Below are positions 42,639-52,394 of a DNA stretch of 57,142 nt, piece by piece. The position numbers and the translations under genes were made by a program. Positions within the stretch are counted from its first letter, which is position 1, and every line of letters begins with the position of its first letter. Location: NCBI GenBank assembly GCA_947499305.1, contig CANMNN010000030.1, positions 1 through 57,142 of the forward strand, given 5' to 3'. The notes beneath the pieces are model-generated. The model ran no database searches and was not told the origin of the DNA. It saw nothing but the letters and a program-made list of their open reading frames with translations. Origin of the DNA: an uncultured Arenicella sp. (GTDB lineage Bacteria; Pseudomonadota; Gammaproteobacteria; Arenicellales; Arenicellaceae).

Positions 42639-44525
42639 TTATGTTCTAAACAAGCCTACAAGCTTTTTTCGATCAACTAGCAATAGCAAAAAGCCAAATA
42701 AGGCCAGCAGCCAAATCAGCTGCCCCTGACTAATCAGCCAATTGCTCACTCCTGAAAGTTTGCCGACCGTTCTTGGCGCCGCAAATCCAAACCATCGCTC
42801 AGGATTATTATCAATGGCGATAATTCTAAACGCGTTTTCAGGCGTAGGTACAAACACCTCCTGCCAGCCTTCAATATTGTCGCGACCCACCTTTTCAGGG
42901 ATGATGTCTGTTCGCTCCTCGGTCTTTAGGTCTACCAATTGTAATGTCATATCAGGGAAGCCCAAATGGCCCGTCACGGGGATCATCAGCCCCTGACGAT
43001 TTGTCGCAAAGATTTGGCTTAAATATGTACCATCAGCCGAGCTGCCACCATTGTCGCCTTTATGGTCGCGATCATATGAGCCCATCACATCCTCATAGCG
43101 ATACTTATACGCCTCGCCGGTGCTGCGTGTAACCCCGTTGCGAGTAAACGCGGTAGACACATCCTCACGCACCAAGGGTTCAGGCGTTTGCAGTTGATAC
43201 ACCATGATGTCTTCTTGAGTTACTTTATCAACAAAACTCATCAAGCCAAGATTACTAGGGTAGGGTACATCACGAGGTTTAAGGTCGATAACCGCTTGGC
43301 GGTCGCCCGTGTACAAGTAATCTATAACGGTTTTCTCGTGCCTTGGCTTTTCAGTAAGTAGTCGTTTAGCCGTATTACTAGTGAAATTGACTTGATAAAT
43401 TACGCCGACAATAAACACTGTTGACCAAGCCACTGCGACGGCTTTAAACGCTTTGCTACCAATGCGATATTTCGGCTTTGCTAAAATCAATAAGCTCAAA
43501 AAGCTCGCCAAGGTATAAATCTGCAAAAATTCAAAGTACCTATCTGATGGGTTCATCCCATTGTTGCCGCGCGCATAGCCAATGCTAAATGCGAGCGCCA
43601 CCGCATACGCCGCAATGCTTAATACAAACAATACAGTGCGATCATTCCAAGCCTTAAGGCGAATTGCTTGAATTAACACAATGCCCAGAGGTAGTACAAG
43701 AAATAAGCTAGGCCATACTTGCTTGTGAATAGGATAGGAGAGCGCCTTCAATGAGGTTGTCAGGAAATCAATAAAAGTATGCGAAGCATAATGGTTAAAA
43801 GCACCGTCAGCCGCATAACGTGTGAGCCACACGCTATACACACTTAGCAATGCAGAAACGACAAGGGTAGGCATGTGTGAGCGCCGATTGGGCGCATCAA
43901 AAATCACGCGCAACAGAGCTAGTGAGAAAATAGCAGGGGCTACCAAAGCGCCGCCGCCCATCGATAAGGGCACAGCGGCTGTAAAGAAAACGCCCGCAAA
44001 CCAAGACTTGGTAAACGCTGGGCTGGTCATTAACCAAAACGCGAAAACGGTGAAACTCACCATCACATAGCTATGAGTTTGAACGCCCCATGTTGCGTTG
44101 ATCAAAGAGATCGGAAATGCCCAAAGCACAAAGATCATCAACACCGCCAGCACTGACGACACGCCGCTAAAATGCGGCCGAATAACCTTAACCAAGAAGG
44201 TAGCGCAGCCAGCCCAAATTAGTGCGTTAACCATCATCTGTAAACGCGTGTCCCACTGGCTCTGGTTTACGTCGAACAAAAATATTTGAAGAATGTCACG
44301 CCAAAGCGCAATGTGGCCATTGTTCGCCTTGAGCACATAGTCACTGGGTAATACACCTGACTCATACTCTTGCAACAATCCACCCATGCCCCAGTCATCA
44401 TAAACCGGTAAAAACGAGCTAAAGGCGTCAATAATATTCAGACGAATGCCGAAAAGCAGCAAGGCAAATAAAAACAGAAACTTAAAGGATAATTGAATAC
44501 CGCTCTCGAGAGAATTTGCGCGCAT
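42639..44525 (-). CDS. Large multi-pass membrane protein, possible GT-C-fold glycosyltransferase
   Basis: A 628-residue protein with about 11-12 hydrophobic helices in residues 15-390, then a soluble, mainly extracytoplasmic domain (about 395-595) and a last helix near the C-terminus ending in a basic tail (DRKKLVGLFRT). The first loop carries YDDWG and NNGHIALWRD; acidic pairs and such loops after TM1 are typical of GT-C lipid-sugar transferases, but I see no decisive signature. Neighbours give no pathway. I treat it as an unidentified membrane protein. Confidence 0.6.
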   Translation of the reverse strand: MRANSLESGIQLSFKFLFLFALLLFGIRLNIIDAFSSFLPVYDDWGMGGLLQEYESGVLPSDYVLKANNGHIALWRDILQIFLFDVNQSQWDTRLQMMVNALIWAGCATFLVKVIRPHFSGVSSVLAVLMIFVLWAFPISLINATWGVQTHSYVMVSFTVFAFWLMTSPAFTKSWFAGVFFTAAVPLSMGGGALVAPAIFSLALLRVIFDAPNRRSHMPTLVVSALLSVYSVWLTRYAADGAFNHYASHTFIDFLTTSLKALSYPIHKQVWPSLFLVLPLGIVLIQAIRLKAWNDRTVLFVLSIAAYAVALAFSIGYARGNNGMNPSDRYFEFLQIYTLASFLSLLILAKPKYRIGSKAFKAVAVAWSTVFIVGVIYQVNFTSNTAKRLLTEKPRHEKTVIDYLYTGDRQAVIDLKPRDVPYPSNLGLMSFVDKVTQEDIMVYQLQTPEPLVREDVSTAFTRNGVTRSTGEAYKYRYEDVMGSYDRDHKGDNGGSSADGTYLSQIFATNRQGLMIPVTGHLGFPDMTLQLVDLKTEERTDIIPEKVGRDNIEGWQEVFVPTPENAFRIIAIDNNPERWFGFAAPRTVGKLSGVSNWLISQGQLIWLLALFGFLLLLVDRKKLVGLFRT

Positions 44526-44649
44526 TAAATTGGTTTAGGTTGGATCAGTACCATGCAGATCATAACATTGTGCTGACTATGTGTAAGCCAGCTTCGCTTT
44601 TGGAATAGTTTTTTGCTAAAACAGAGTCAAACAGCAGGTGAGCTTTACC

Positions 44650-45051
44650 CTAGCGATCGTTACTATCATTTGGCGCACTTCTTGGAACGAACTCAATACT
44701 GATAATCATCGCAAACCAAACGCTTAAGGTTGGCAGTAGCTTATGTTGAAGCCATGTCAGGTCGATGTTCTGGAACCCGTTGCCGAGGTATACTTCGAAC
44801 CATGCAAATAGCAGTACCCCTGCCGAGAAAGCGGCATAAAATAAACGATGTTTGCTAGCACTAATATAGAGGAGCATAACGATAAAGCTGGCGAGCATTA
44901 CTAAAATTAGGGAATACTCTAGGGTAGATGACGTTTCTATGTCGGCCATAACCACGCCGATTATTGCCCCAAAAAATATGTTTAGACCGGAAATGTTGGC
45001 CTTGTATTCTTCATGAGTCATGAAGGTGAATTTTCTTATTTTCTTGCTCAT
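44650..45051 (-). CDS. Small four-helix membrane protein, unknown
   Basis: A 133-residue protein with about four hydrophobic segments (LNIFFGAIIGVVMADI, YSLILVMLASFIVMLLYI, AAFSAGVLLFAWFEVYL, LLPTLSVWFAMIISIEF) and a basic N-terminus. It lacks recognisable family motifs and metal or catalytic residues. It stands between the large membrane protein and the 222-residue membrane protein on the same strand, with gaps of over 100 bases each side. Confidence 0.55.
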   Translation of the reverse strand: MSKKIRKFTFMTHEEYKANISGLNIFFGAIIGVVMADIETSSTLEYSLILVMLASFIVMLLYISASKHRLFYAAFSAGVLLFAWFEVYLGNGFQNIDLTWLQHKLLPTLSVWFAMIISIEFVPRSAPNDSNDR

Positions 45052-45174
45052 TACAAAGATACTACCTCAATTGCTTAGCGCCTAAAATGGGCGTTTCAAA
45101 GAATGATTGGTCGACATCTCAAATCACAATAGCGGACTAGCTTTATTGAGGTTGCAACTTTGAACTTGATTGCC

Positions 45175-45843
45175 TTAAACCTGGCTTGTCTGAACTTGTC
45201 TATTATTGTGAATCAAAAACACAACGATCAGCAGTGTGCAAACGATGGTTGGGGCAAGTTGGCTGACCGCACCAAGGCTGGGTAGCACATTGCCGCTAGC
45301 CGCTGATAGAAGGCCAGACATGGTACCAATCATTTTTACTATGTGTTCGTTTAGCCAGGTGCGTTTCAGAAAAGTAGAAGGCAAGTAATTGCGCGCTATG
45401 TCATAGAGGCAGGTTATTGCTAAACCGCTAAGCGTTGCATATATGGTTGCCTTAGAAAAACTTAGATGAAAGTGTTCGATCGCAAGTACAAAGCCAAAGC
45501 ATGAGACAAGACCTAGCATTGCGACCAAGTTATCAAAGGCCTTTGGATGTCTACCTTTGAGTTTTAGAACTCGATACCCAGACAGACCTGAATAACCAGC
45601 TGTTATGGTGAGCACCGCAAGAAACGCTCTGAATTCAAATACGAGTAAACCCAATGTCGCTGTAGTAATAACGATGCCAAAGCACTTAAAAAAGAGCCTA
45701 CCCAGCCTACGATGCAAGTTGCCGCCTTTATGGTTTAATAATTGTGTTAACGCTATACCAATCGCCATTGAACCTATGCCAATATGTAGATAGATATTCA
45801 GCTTGTGAGCATTAACGTATACTGTCTCAAAAATAAAATCCAT
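45175..45843 (-). CDS. Six-helix membrane protein, DUF2306-like
   Basis: Start placed at ATG 45843 (MDFIFETVYVNAHKLNIYLHIG), which has an AGGTGG ribosome site; a GTA-rich upstream extension to 45870 is less likely. The 222 residues form six or seven helices with HIGIGSMAIGIALTQLLNHKGGNLHRRLGRLFF, resembling DUF2306-type proteins. It is divergent from the LytTR gene at 45981, suggesting that the regulator controls it. Confidence 0.6.
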   Translation of the reverse strand: MDFIFETVYVNAHKLNIYLHIGIGSMAIGIALTQLLNHKGGNLHRRLGRLFFKCFGIVITTATLGLLVFEFRAFLAVLTITAGYSGLSGYRVLKLKGRHPKAFDNLVAMLGLVSCFGFVLAIEHFHLSFSKATIYATLSGLAITCLYDIARNYLPSTFLKRTWLNEHIVKMIGTMSGLLSAASGNVLPSLGAVSQLAPTIVCTLLIVVFLIHNNRQVQTSQV

Positions 45844-45980
45844 GTGCCACCTAGTACCTGTTTTGATCATGTTGTTGATAGGTGAAAGCTTAAAATGGAA
45901 ACCTTGATGCCAGAGAAAATATCTTTGATTTTGAACATGGTTTTCGCCAACGGCACCGTTTTACCGTTTACGAATCGCCA

Positions 45981-46763
45981 ATGGTTAGCAAAATAAGATT
46001 ATTCAAAAAAACAAAGTCCCGCGCCTTACTTCTAGAGCTACTGTTTGTGATCTTGTTATCAATAGCTTTGGGCCATGCAGGGCCTTACGGAACCTACGAG
46101 AAATTTGATTTGGGTTTTCGAATGGCGTTCTGGGTAGTGGTGATAACGTTGCCCTGGAGTATTTCGAAAGGCTTATTTATTCTCGCTAAGCATTTTGCGC
46201 CCGAGAATTTGTCTGACAGCTATATAACAGTAATGTTAATGCCGCTGCTCGCATTACTCGGCTCAGCAGCCGTCTCGTTGATAAATTTGAAAGTAGGCTT
46301 ATATCAAGCTCAGAGTTTCATGCAAGTATGGCCAGCATCGATATTGGTATGGTTGGCGTTTGCATTTTTAATCGTATTGCCAATGACCTACATCGCCAGA
46401 GCCCTCGCCACCGAGCAGCGCAAAGCAGGTGTAACTAGCATGATGGAGTTCTTTCACCATAAACTGCCAGACTCAATAAAAGACAATCAACTTATCGCGC
46501 TAAACGCACAAGACCATTATCTGCGAGTTATAACTGATGGTGGCAGCGCCCTGATTCTCATGAAGTTTGAAGACGCTCTTGCTGCCTTAAACGGCTACCC
46601 TGGTATTCAAACGCATCGATCTTGGTGGCTTTCTTATAGTCAGTTAAAGGAGTTTGAGCGTGTGCCTTCGAATGTAACCTTGCTGGATGGGACTGTGGTG
46701 CCTATTAGTCGCAGGAAGCGTAAGGACGTTGAATTGTTTGTTGCTGGGTTTGATTTGGGGTGA
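45981..46763 (+). CDS. Membrane-bound LytTR-domain transcription regulator
   Basis: A 260-residue protein with four hydrophobic helices (about 15-135) and a C-terminal LytTR DNA-binding domain (about 160-258: LPDSIKDNQLIALNAQDHYLRVI, MKFEDALAALNGYPGIQTHRSWWL, VTLLDGTVVPISRRKRKDVELF). It has no receiver domain, so a membrane signal probably controls it directly. The neighbour across the 137-base divergent region is a six-helix membrane protein, a likely target and possibly its antagonist. Confidence 0.82.
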   Translation: MVSKIRLFKKTKSRALLLELLFVILLSIALGHAGPYGTYEKFDLGFRMAFWVVVITLPWSISKGLFILAKHFAPENLSDSYITVMLMPLLALLGSAAVSLINLKVGLYQAQSFMQVWPASILVWLAFAFLIVLPMTYIARALATEQRKAGVTSMMEFFHHKLPDSIKDNQLIALNAQDHYLRVITDGGSALILMKFEDALAALNGYPGIQTHRSWWLSYSQLKEFERVPSNVTLLDGTVVPISRRKRKDVELFVAGFDLG

Positions 46764-47230
46764 TTTTTGTTGGATGTGGTTTTAGGGTGTTAACCTAGTT
46801 AGCGCCCAAAGAAAACACGCCCCCAACATTTAAAGTGCTTATAAGTTTCATAAGGTTATTGAGGTCTTAAAATGTTAGCTAATTGCCCTAAGTAATAATC
46901 GGAGGCAGAGTAGAGCTAATTTTGCACCGAGCAATCATCACTTCGCTCGTTACGTGCAAATAACAGCGCTCTCGATAGGTAGACGTTCAGTTATAGAAAG
47001 CTTCTTGGCATCGCTTTCGGGGATACTAGGTCATTGCTCCTGCATTACGCGACCTCCTGCATCCATGCAGGCGTCACCCAGTCCGTCCTACAAGCAAATA
47101 AAAAAGGCCACCCTAAGGTGATAGTGAATCTGGATAGTTTGGTGGTTCGCATATACCTCATCACGAGTTGCTGCGCTTCTCATGGCACTAGCGCCTGTGT
47201 TGTGGGTTCTCACCTCAACGATTCGACCAC
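46764..47230. other. 467-base gene-free region
   Basis: Lies between the LytTR gene and the tmRNA terminator. It contains a small inverted repeat CCTGCAT-CC-ATGCAGG (47058-47073) and otherwise irregular sequence with only spurious reading frames. No copy of the tmRNA 3' end is visible, so there is no sign of a tmRNA-targeted island here. Confidence 0.5.
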
Positions 47231-47257
47231 AAAAAAGGGCTGCCAAAAGGCAGCCCT
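47231..47257 (-). terminator. Rho-independent terminator of tmRNA
   Basis: On the - strand, GGGCTGCC-TTTT-GGCAGCCC followed by six T. An 8-bp GC-rich stem eight bases after the tmRNA CCA end. Confidence 0.92.
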
Positions 47258-47264
47258 CATCTTG

Positions 47265-47623
47265 TGGTGGAGGCGGCGGGGATCGAACCCGCGTCCACAA
47301 GTCCTCCGCTCATCGGATCTACATGTTTAGTTTGTCTTTAATTTAACCCCTCACAACTGGACAAACGCACTCGTTTTGGGGCGGGTCGAATTGCGTTTTA
47401 GCGGCAGCTTAATCGACACAAGCTACTCGCGATTCCATGTAAGATGAGATCTCATAATCCTAAGCCATGAACAACTTCGGCGAGACCCTAGCGGCTCTAA
47501 GCTGCTAGTGCGTAGTTATCGTCGTTTGCAACTATAACTTTTGCAGCTAGTTTTGAGAGGTAGTCTGCAATGCTCTACATGCACCGAAGGTTTCGCGACC
47601 CATGTCGAAGCCATGTCGCCCCC
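47265..47623 (-). ncRNA. ssrA: tmRNA (transfer-messenger RNA)
   Basis: A 359-base one-piece tmRNA. The 5' end GGGGGCGACATGGCTTCGAC pairs with the 3' acceptor CGCCTCC-A-CCA, and the T-arm GGTTCGATCC is intact. The resume codon and tag lie at 47529-47497: A-N-D-D-N-Y-A-L-A-A-stop, very close to the gammaproteobacterial tag with the ALAA protease signal. It rescues stalled ribosomes with SmpB, which is not in the window. Confidence 0.98.
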
Positions 47624-47654
47624 ATTTTTCTAAGGGCGACATAAAAAACAAACA

Positions 47655-47665
47655 GTCGCCCCCAT
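47655..47665. repeat. Duplicate of the tmRNA 5' end in its leader
   Basis: GTCGCCCCCAT occurs here and again at 47615-47625 (the mature 5' end), 40 bases apart. A complementary GGGCGAC lies between, so the precursor leader can form a hairpin that competes with, or guides processing of, the tmRNA 5' end. Confidence 0.7.
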
Positions 47666-47732
47666 AATCGTTCTCAAACACGCTAACTAATCGCATCTGG
47701 GTAAAATTCTGGGTTTCCCTTCAGGGATACGA

Positions 47733-47761
47733 ATTATATGGGGCTAATTTTTACGAATCAA
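47733..47761 (-). promoter_or_regulatory. Sigma-70 promoter of tmRNA
   Basis: On the - strand TTGATT, 17-base spacer, TATAAT. Transcription would begin about 100 bases before the mature tmRNA 5' end, implying a processed leader. Confidence 0.75.
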
Positions 47762-47863
47762 ACTAATTCGTTCTTATTTAGTAGGCATGAGCTCTATTCA
47801 ATGATTGTTGGTGACGTTCGCGCAAGGTATATTTAATTTAGCTAAGCTAATTGAGAATAATAA

Positions 47864-48121
47864 ATGAGCAATAGAACGAATGCGTATTGGGCGGCTAATA
47901 TAAGGCTTATTATCGGGTTACTCGTGATTTGGTTTTCGGTTTCGTTTATAGCTGGAATCGTGTTTGTGGACTACTTGAATGAGTTTCGACTTGGTGGCTA
48001 TAAACTTGGTTTTTGGGTGGCTCAGCAAGGGGCTATCTATACATTTTTGGTATTAGTGTTTGTCTATGCTTGGCGCGCAAACGTGTTAGATAAAAAATAC
48101 AGCCAAGGGGATGACTCATGA
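47864..48121 (+). CDS. DUF4212 small subunit of a sodium/solute symporter
   Basis: An 85-residue two-helix protein with the DUF4212 pattern (YWAANIRLIIGLLVIWF, VDYLNEFRLGGYKLGFWVAQQGAIYTFLVLVFVYAWRAN). Such proteins accompany the VC_2705-type solute symporters as a small membrane subunit. It overlaps the symporter gene by four bases. Confidence 0.92.
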   Translation: MSNRTNAYWAANIRLIIGLLVIWFSVSFIAGIVFVDYLNEFRLGGYKLGFWVAQQGAIYTFLVLVFVYAWRANVLDKKYSQGDDS

Positions 48122-49833
48122 GCCTCTCGCTGCTCACGTATATTGTCGTTGGATTAAGCTTCGCGGTTTATATTGGTATTGCACTTTGGGCACGAGCTGG
48201 CTCGACTAAAGAATTTTACGTTGCTGGCGGAGGGGTTCACCCGGTAGCCAATGGCATGGCGACCGCCGCTGACTGGATGTCAGCCGCGTCCTTTATCTCG
48301 ATGGCAGGCTTAATTGGCTTCTCATACCAAGGCTATGGAGGCTCCGTTTTTCTTCTTGGTTGGACCGGTGGTTATGTATTGCTGGCGATGTGCATTGCTC
48401 CTTATTTGCGGCGTCATGGCAAGTTTACCGTTCCTGAGTTCATCGGCGATCGTTTCTATTCAGATGCGGCTAAGGTTGTGGCGGTGATATGTTTGATCAT
48501 TGCCTCTATCACCTACGTTATCGGGCAGATGAAGGGCATTGGCGTTGCCTTTGGGCGTTTTTTAGAAGTCGACTATGAAGTTGGCCTTTCAATTGGCATG
48601 GTGGTGGTTTTGTTCTATGCCGTGCTCGGCGGCATGAAGGGCATTACCTATACCCAAATCGCGCAATACGTTGTATTGATTACGGCGTATACCATTCCCG
48701 CAATTTTCATCTCAATTCAGCTTACCGGCAACCCTGTGCCGCAACTAGGCTTGGGCAGCACACTTGTCGGTGAAAATGTATATCTGCTTGATAAACTTGA
48801 TTTAATACTCACTGATCTTGGCTTCGCCGAGTACACTACTGGGCCGAGGTTAAGCACTTTGAATATGACGTTTTACACAATGTCATTAATGATCGGCACG
48901 GCTGGCTTACCGCATGTGATTATTCGCTTTTTTACGGTGCCGAGCGTGAAAGATGCGCGGATTTCTGCTGGCTGGGCATTGGTTTTTATTGCGATTTTGT
49001 ATACCACCGCACCAGCGCTTGCGGGTATGGCACGCTTAAATCTAATGACCACGATTGAGCCAGCACCTGGGCAAAATTTAGTTTACGAAGAACGGCCCCA
49101 ATGGTTCAAGAATTGGGAGTCGACTAAATTACTTGAGTTTGAAGATAAAAACGGCGATGGCCGCATTCAGTATAACGCCGACCCAAATACCAATGAGATG
49201 GTGAATATTGACAACGACATTTTAGTGCTCGCCAACCCTGAAATCGCAAAGTTGCCGAACTGGGTAATCGCTTTGGTTGCGGCCGGTGGTTTAGCGGCGG
49301 CGTTATCGACGGCGGCGGGGCTGTTGTTAGCCATATCTTCGGCTGTCTCGCATGATCTTCTTAAAGGAGTTGTAAGGCCAAATATTTCAGAAAAATCGGA
49401 GCTCTTAGCTAGCCGATTAGCCATGGCGGGGTCGGTTTTACTAGCTGGTTACTTAGGCTTTAACCCGCCAGACTTCGCGGCAGGGACGGTTGCGCTGGCG
49501 TTCGGTTTAGCGGCGTCGTCTATTTTTCCGGCGCTGATGTTGGGTATATTTTATAAGAGAATGAACACGCAAGGCGCAATTGCGGGAATGCTTGCGGGCA
49601 TTGGCGTCACACTTTTCTACGTGTTTCAGCATAAAGGTATTATGTTTATCGAGAGCACCCAGTTCCTTGGCAGCATGCCGGCAAATTGGTTTTTTGGCAT
49701 TGAACCCAATGCGTTTGGAGCGGTTGGGGCTATCGTGAATTTTACGGTGGCAATCGTTGTGTGTAAATTTACCGCCGAGCCCCCACAAAAAATTTATGAC
49801 ATGATCGACGAGCTGCGATCTCCGAACCATTAA
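48118..49833 (+). CDS. Sodium:solute symporter, VC_2705/ActP-like
   Basis: A 571-residue SSS-family transporter with about 13 helices: EFYVAGGGVHPVANGMATAADWMSAASFISMAG near the N-terminus and LAAALSTAAGLLLAISSAVSHDLLKG later. A long loop after about residue 305 contains EF-hand-like D-K-N-G-D-G-R-I-Q, found in this subfamily. Between DUF4212 and acs, it very probably imports acetate or a similar short carboxylate with sodium. The loop may bind calcium. Confidence 0.92.
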   Translation: MSLSLLTYIVVGLSFAVYIGIALWARAGSTKEFYVAGGGVHPVANGMATAADWMSAASFISMAGLIGFSYQGYGGSVFLLGWTGGYVLLAMCIAPYLRRHGKFTVPEFIGDRFYSDAAKVVAVICLIIASITYVIGQMKGIGVAFGRFLEVDYEVGLSIGMVVVLFYAVLGGMKGITYTQIAQYVVLITAYTIPAIFISIQLTGNPVPQLGLGSTLVGENVYLLDKLDLILTDLGFAEYTTGPRLSTLNMTFYTMSLMIGTAGLPHVIIRFFTVPSVKDARISAGWALVFIAILYTTAPALAGMARLNLMTTIEPAPGQNLVYEERPQWFKNWESTKLLEFEDKNGDGRIQYNADPNTNEMVNIDNDILVLANPEIAKLPNWVIALVAAGGLAAALSTAAGLLLAISSAVSHDLLKGVVRPNISEKSELLASRLAMAGSVLLAGYLGFNPPDFAAGTVALAFGLAASSIFPALMLGIFYKRMNTQGAIAGMLAGIGVTLFYVFQHKGIMFIESTQFLGSMPANWFFGIEPNAFGAVGAIVNFTVAIVVCKFTAEPPQKIYDMIDELRSPNH

Positions 49834-49891
49834 CAATGTTAATTATTAAACAAGCTAACGTTAACCATTCTAATTTTTATACAAACTGATT

Positions 49892-51823
49892 ATGTCTGAT
49901 ACCAAAATTTATCCTGTATTTGATTCAATTAAAGGCAGTACCCATTTAACGGCAGAGCAGTACCGCGAAATGTATTCCCGTTCGCTAAATGATTCTGATG
50001 GCTTTTGGGCAGAGCAAGCGCTTGAAAACTTAGATTGGTTCGAACCGTTTAGTCGTGTTTCTGATTTCGATTTTCGTAGCGCCGATATCAAATGGTTTGA
50101 AGGCGGGAAGCTAAACGTTTCTTACAATTGCATTGATCGACATCTAGCTACACGAGCCGATCAAACCGCGATTATTTGGGAAGGCGATAACCCTGATCAA
50201 AGCGAACATATTAGTTACCAAAAGTTGCACGACGAGGTGTGTAAGTTAGCTAATGCAATGCGTGTCAGAGGCATCGTGAAAGGCGACAGAGTGTGTCTAT
50301 ACATGCCGATGATTCCAGAAGCTGTGTATGCGATGTTAGCTTGTACTCGCATAGGCGCTATTCATTCGGTGGTGTTTGGTGGATTCTCGCCCGAGGCTTT
50401 GCGTGGGCGCATTAACGACTCTGAATGTAAGATGGTGATTACTGCGGATGAAGGCTTACGTGGTGCCAAACCTATTCCCCTAAAGGCGAATGTTGACGAA
50501 GCCTGTAAGCAAACTCCTTCTATCGAAAGCATTCTTGTGTGTAAGGTCACTGGTAATGATATTGGCTGGCAAGAGGGGCGTGATGTTTGGTACCACGATC
50601 TTGTTGATAGCCAAGCCGCTAGCTGCGAACCGGAAGTAATGGATGCCGAAGACCCGATGTTTATATTGTATACATCGGGCTCTACGGGCACACCTAAAGG
50701 CGTTATGCATACTACTGGCGGATATATCCTAACAGCCGCCATGACATTTAAGTACGTATTCGATTATCAAGACGGTGAGATTTTTTGGTGTACTGCTGAT
50801 GTTGGTTGGATTACCGGGCACAGCTACCTCACATACGGTCCATTGCTTAATGGCGCGACCACACTCGTATTCGAGGGTGTGCCGACTTACCCAGACGCAA
50901 GCCGTTTTTGGCAAGTTGTAGATAAGCACCAGGTAAATATTTTTTACACTGCGCCAACCGCACTGCGCGCCTTAATGGGTGCCGGTGATGCCTTTCTTGA
51001 AACCACTTCGCGCGACAGTTTGCGCATACTAGGCTCTGTCGGTGAGCCAATAAACCCAGAGGCCTGGGAATGGTATTTTCATAAGGTTGGCAAAGAGAAT
51101 TGCCCAATTGTTGATACTTGGTGGCAGACTGAAACTGGCGGCATCATGATTGCGCCGTTACCGGGAGCGATTGATGCCAAACCAGGCTCGGCAACCTTAC
51201 CGTTCTTCGGGGTTGAGCCTGTTTTGTTAGATGATGAGGGCAATGTGCTAGATGGCGCTGCGTCGGGAAATCTCGCGATACCAAGGTCGTGGCCTGGTCA
51301 GATGCGTGGCGTTTATAACAATCCGCAACGTTTTCATGAAGCCTATTTCTCTATGTATCCCGGTTATTACTTTACGGGTGACGGTTGTCGCCGAGACGAA
51401 GACGGTTACTATTGGATTACTGGCCGCGTAGATGATGTGATCAATGTTTCAGGTCACCGTATGGGTACCGCCGAGGTTGAAAGCGCATTGGTGTTGCACA
51501 AAGCGGTTTCTGAATCGGCCGTAGTTGGGTATCCGCACGATATTAAGGGGCAGGGTATCTATGCTTACGTTACTTTGATGAATGGTGTTGAATACACCGA
51601 CGAGTTGAAAGCCGAATTAGTTAAACATGTACGCACCGAAATCGGCCCTGTAGCCACACCTGATGTCATTCATTGGGCGCCTGGCTTACCAAAAACACGC
51701 TCTGGCAAAATTATGCGTCGAATTCTACGCAAGATTGCGGAAGATGATTATTCTAGTCTTGGGGATACATCGACCTTGGCCGACCCGAGCGTTGTTGATG
51801 ATTTAATTGCTAGTCGCGGCTAG
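49892..51823 (+). CDS. acs: Acetyl-CoA synthetase
   Basis: A 643-residue acetate:CoA ligase of normal length: [36 protein letters not shown], the P-loop [39 protein letters not shown], and the acetylatable Lys in [11 protein letters not shown]. It activates acetate through acetyl-AMP. It follows the symporter by 58 bases, making an acetate uptake and activation unit. Confidence 0.97.
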   Translation: MSDTKIYPVFDSIKGSTHLTAEQYREMYSRSLNDSDGFWAEQALENLDWFEPFSRVSDFDFRSADIKWFEGGKLNVSYNCIDRHLATRADQTAIIWEGDNPDQSEHISYQKLHDEVCKLANAMRVRGIVKGDRVCLYMPMIPEAVYAMLACTRIGAIHSVVFGGFSPEALRGRINDSECKMVITADEGLRGAKPIPLKANVDEACKQTPSIESILVCKVTGNDIGWQEGRDVWYHDLVDSQAASCEPEVMDAEDPMFILYTSGSTGTPKGVMHTTGGYILTAAMTFKYVFDYQDGEIFWCTADVGWITGHSYLTYGPLLNGATTLVFEGVPTYPDASRFWQVVDKHQVNIFYTAPTALRALMGAGDAFLETTSRDSLRILGSVGEPINPEAWEWYFHKVGKENCPIVDTWWQTETGGIMIAPLPGAIDAKPGSATLPFFGVEPVLLDDEGNVLDGAASGNLAIPRSWPGQMRGVYNNPQRFHEAYFSMYPGYYFTGDGCRRDEDGYYWITGRVDDVINVSGHRMGTAEVESALVLHKAVSESAVVGYPHDIKGQGIYAYVTLMNGVEYTDELKAELVKHVRTEIGPVATPDVIHWAPGLPKTRSGKIMRRILRKIAEDDYSSLGDTSTLADPSVVDDLIASRG

Positions 51824-51971
51824 TAGTATCTAAGGAGCCTGTTATTCACTCTCGCATTTAATTCTGTCCCCCAGAGCTGATGACTATCTTACAAATTATG
51901 GTTTTCCTTTCAGCATTGAATGTTTGCTGAGATACTTATGTTTAGTTGCTAACACATTTTAAATTATCGTT

Positions 51972-52316
51972 ATGTCAGATATCCCTCCGTGCCCCGCGTG
52001 CGCCTCAAGCTATGCCTATCAAGATCGAGAGCTTTTTAATTGCCCAGAATGCGGTCACGAATGGTCTACCAATGACGAAGTCGACGTGCACGTAGTGCGT
52101 TGCTCAAATGGCAACGAATTGGCGGATGGCGATTCTGTTACGGTGATTCGAGACCTAAAGATTAAAGGCTCTTCAAGTACGATTAAGGTTGGTACTAAAG
52201 TTAAAAACATTCGTGTGCTCGACCCTGAATATGTGTCTGATGGGCATGATATTGATTGTAAAATTGAAGGCTTTGGCGCTATGAAGCTTAAGTCGAGCGT
52301 GGTTAAAAAGAACTAG
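51972..52316 (+). CDS. yjdM: YjdM/PhnA-family zinc-ribbon protein
   Basis: A 114-residue protein with an N-terminal zinc ribbon ([25 protein letters not shown]) and a C-terminal SH3-like domain ([53 protein letters not shown]). It matches YjdM (formerly PhnA), usually around 111-115 residues. Despite its old name it is not proven to act in phosphonate use. It is probably monocistronic. Confidence 0.92.
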   Translation: MSDIPPCPACASSYAYQDRELFNCPECGHEWSTNDEVDVHVVRCSNGNELADGDSVTVIRDLKIKGSSSTIKVGTKVKNIRVLDPEYVSDGHDIDCKIEGFGAMKLKSSVVKKN

Positions 52317-52394
52317 TCTGATTGTTGTGCTGGCCGTTCACAAAGCATGACTTCAGACATCACATATGCAACATCAGAGAATAAGAGGTATAAA

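Noticed and set aside
46764..47264. tmRNA-linked genomic island
   Set aside because: tmRNA 3' ends are common integration targets, but no repeated copy of the 3' end and no integrase is visible here.
47034..47330. 98-codon frame crossing the tmRNA terminator and 3' end
   Set aside because: It runs antisense through tmRNA and has no coding character.
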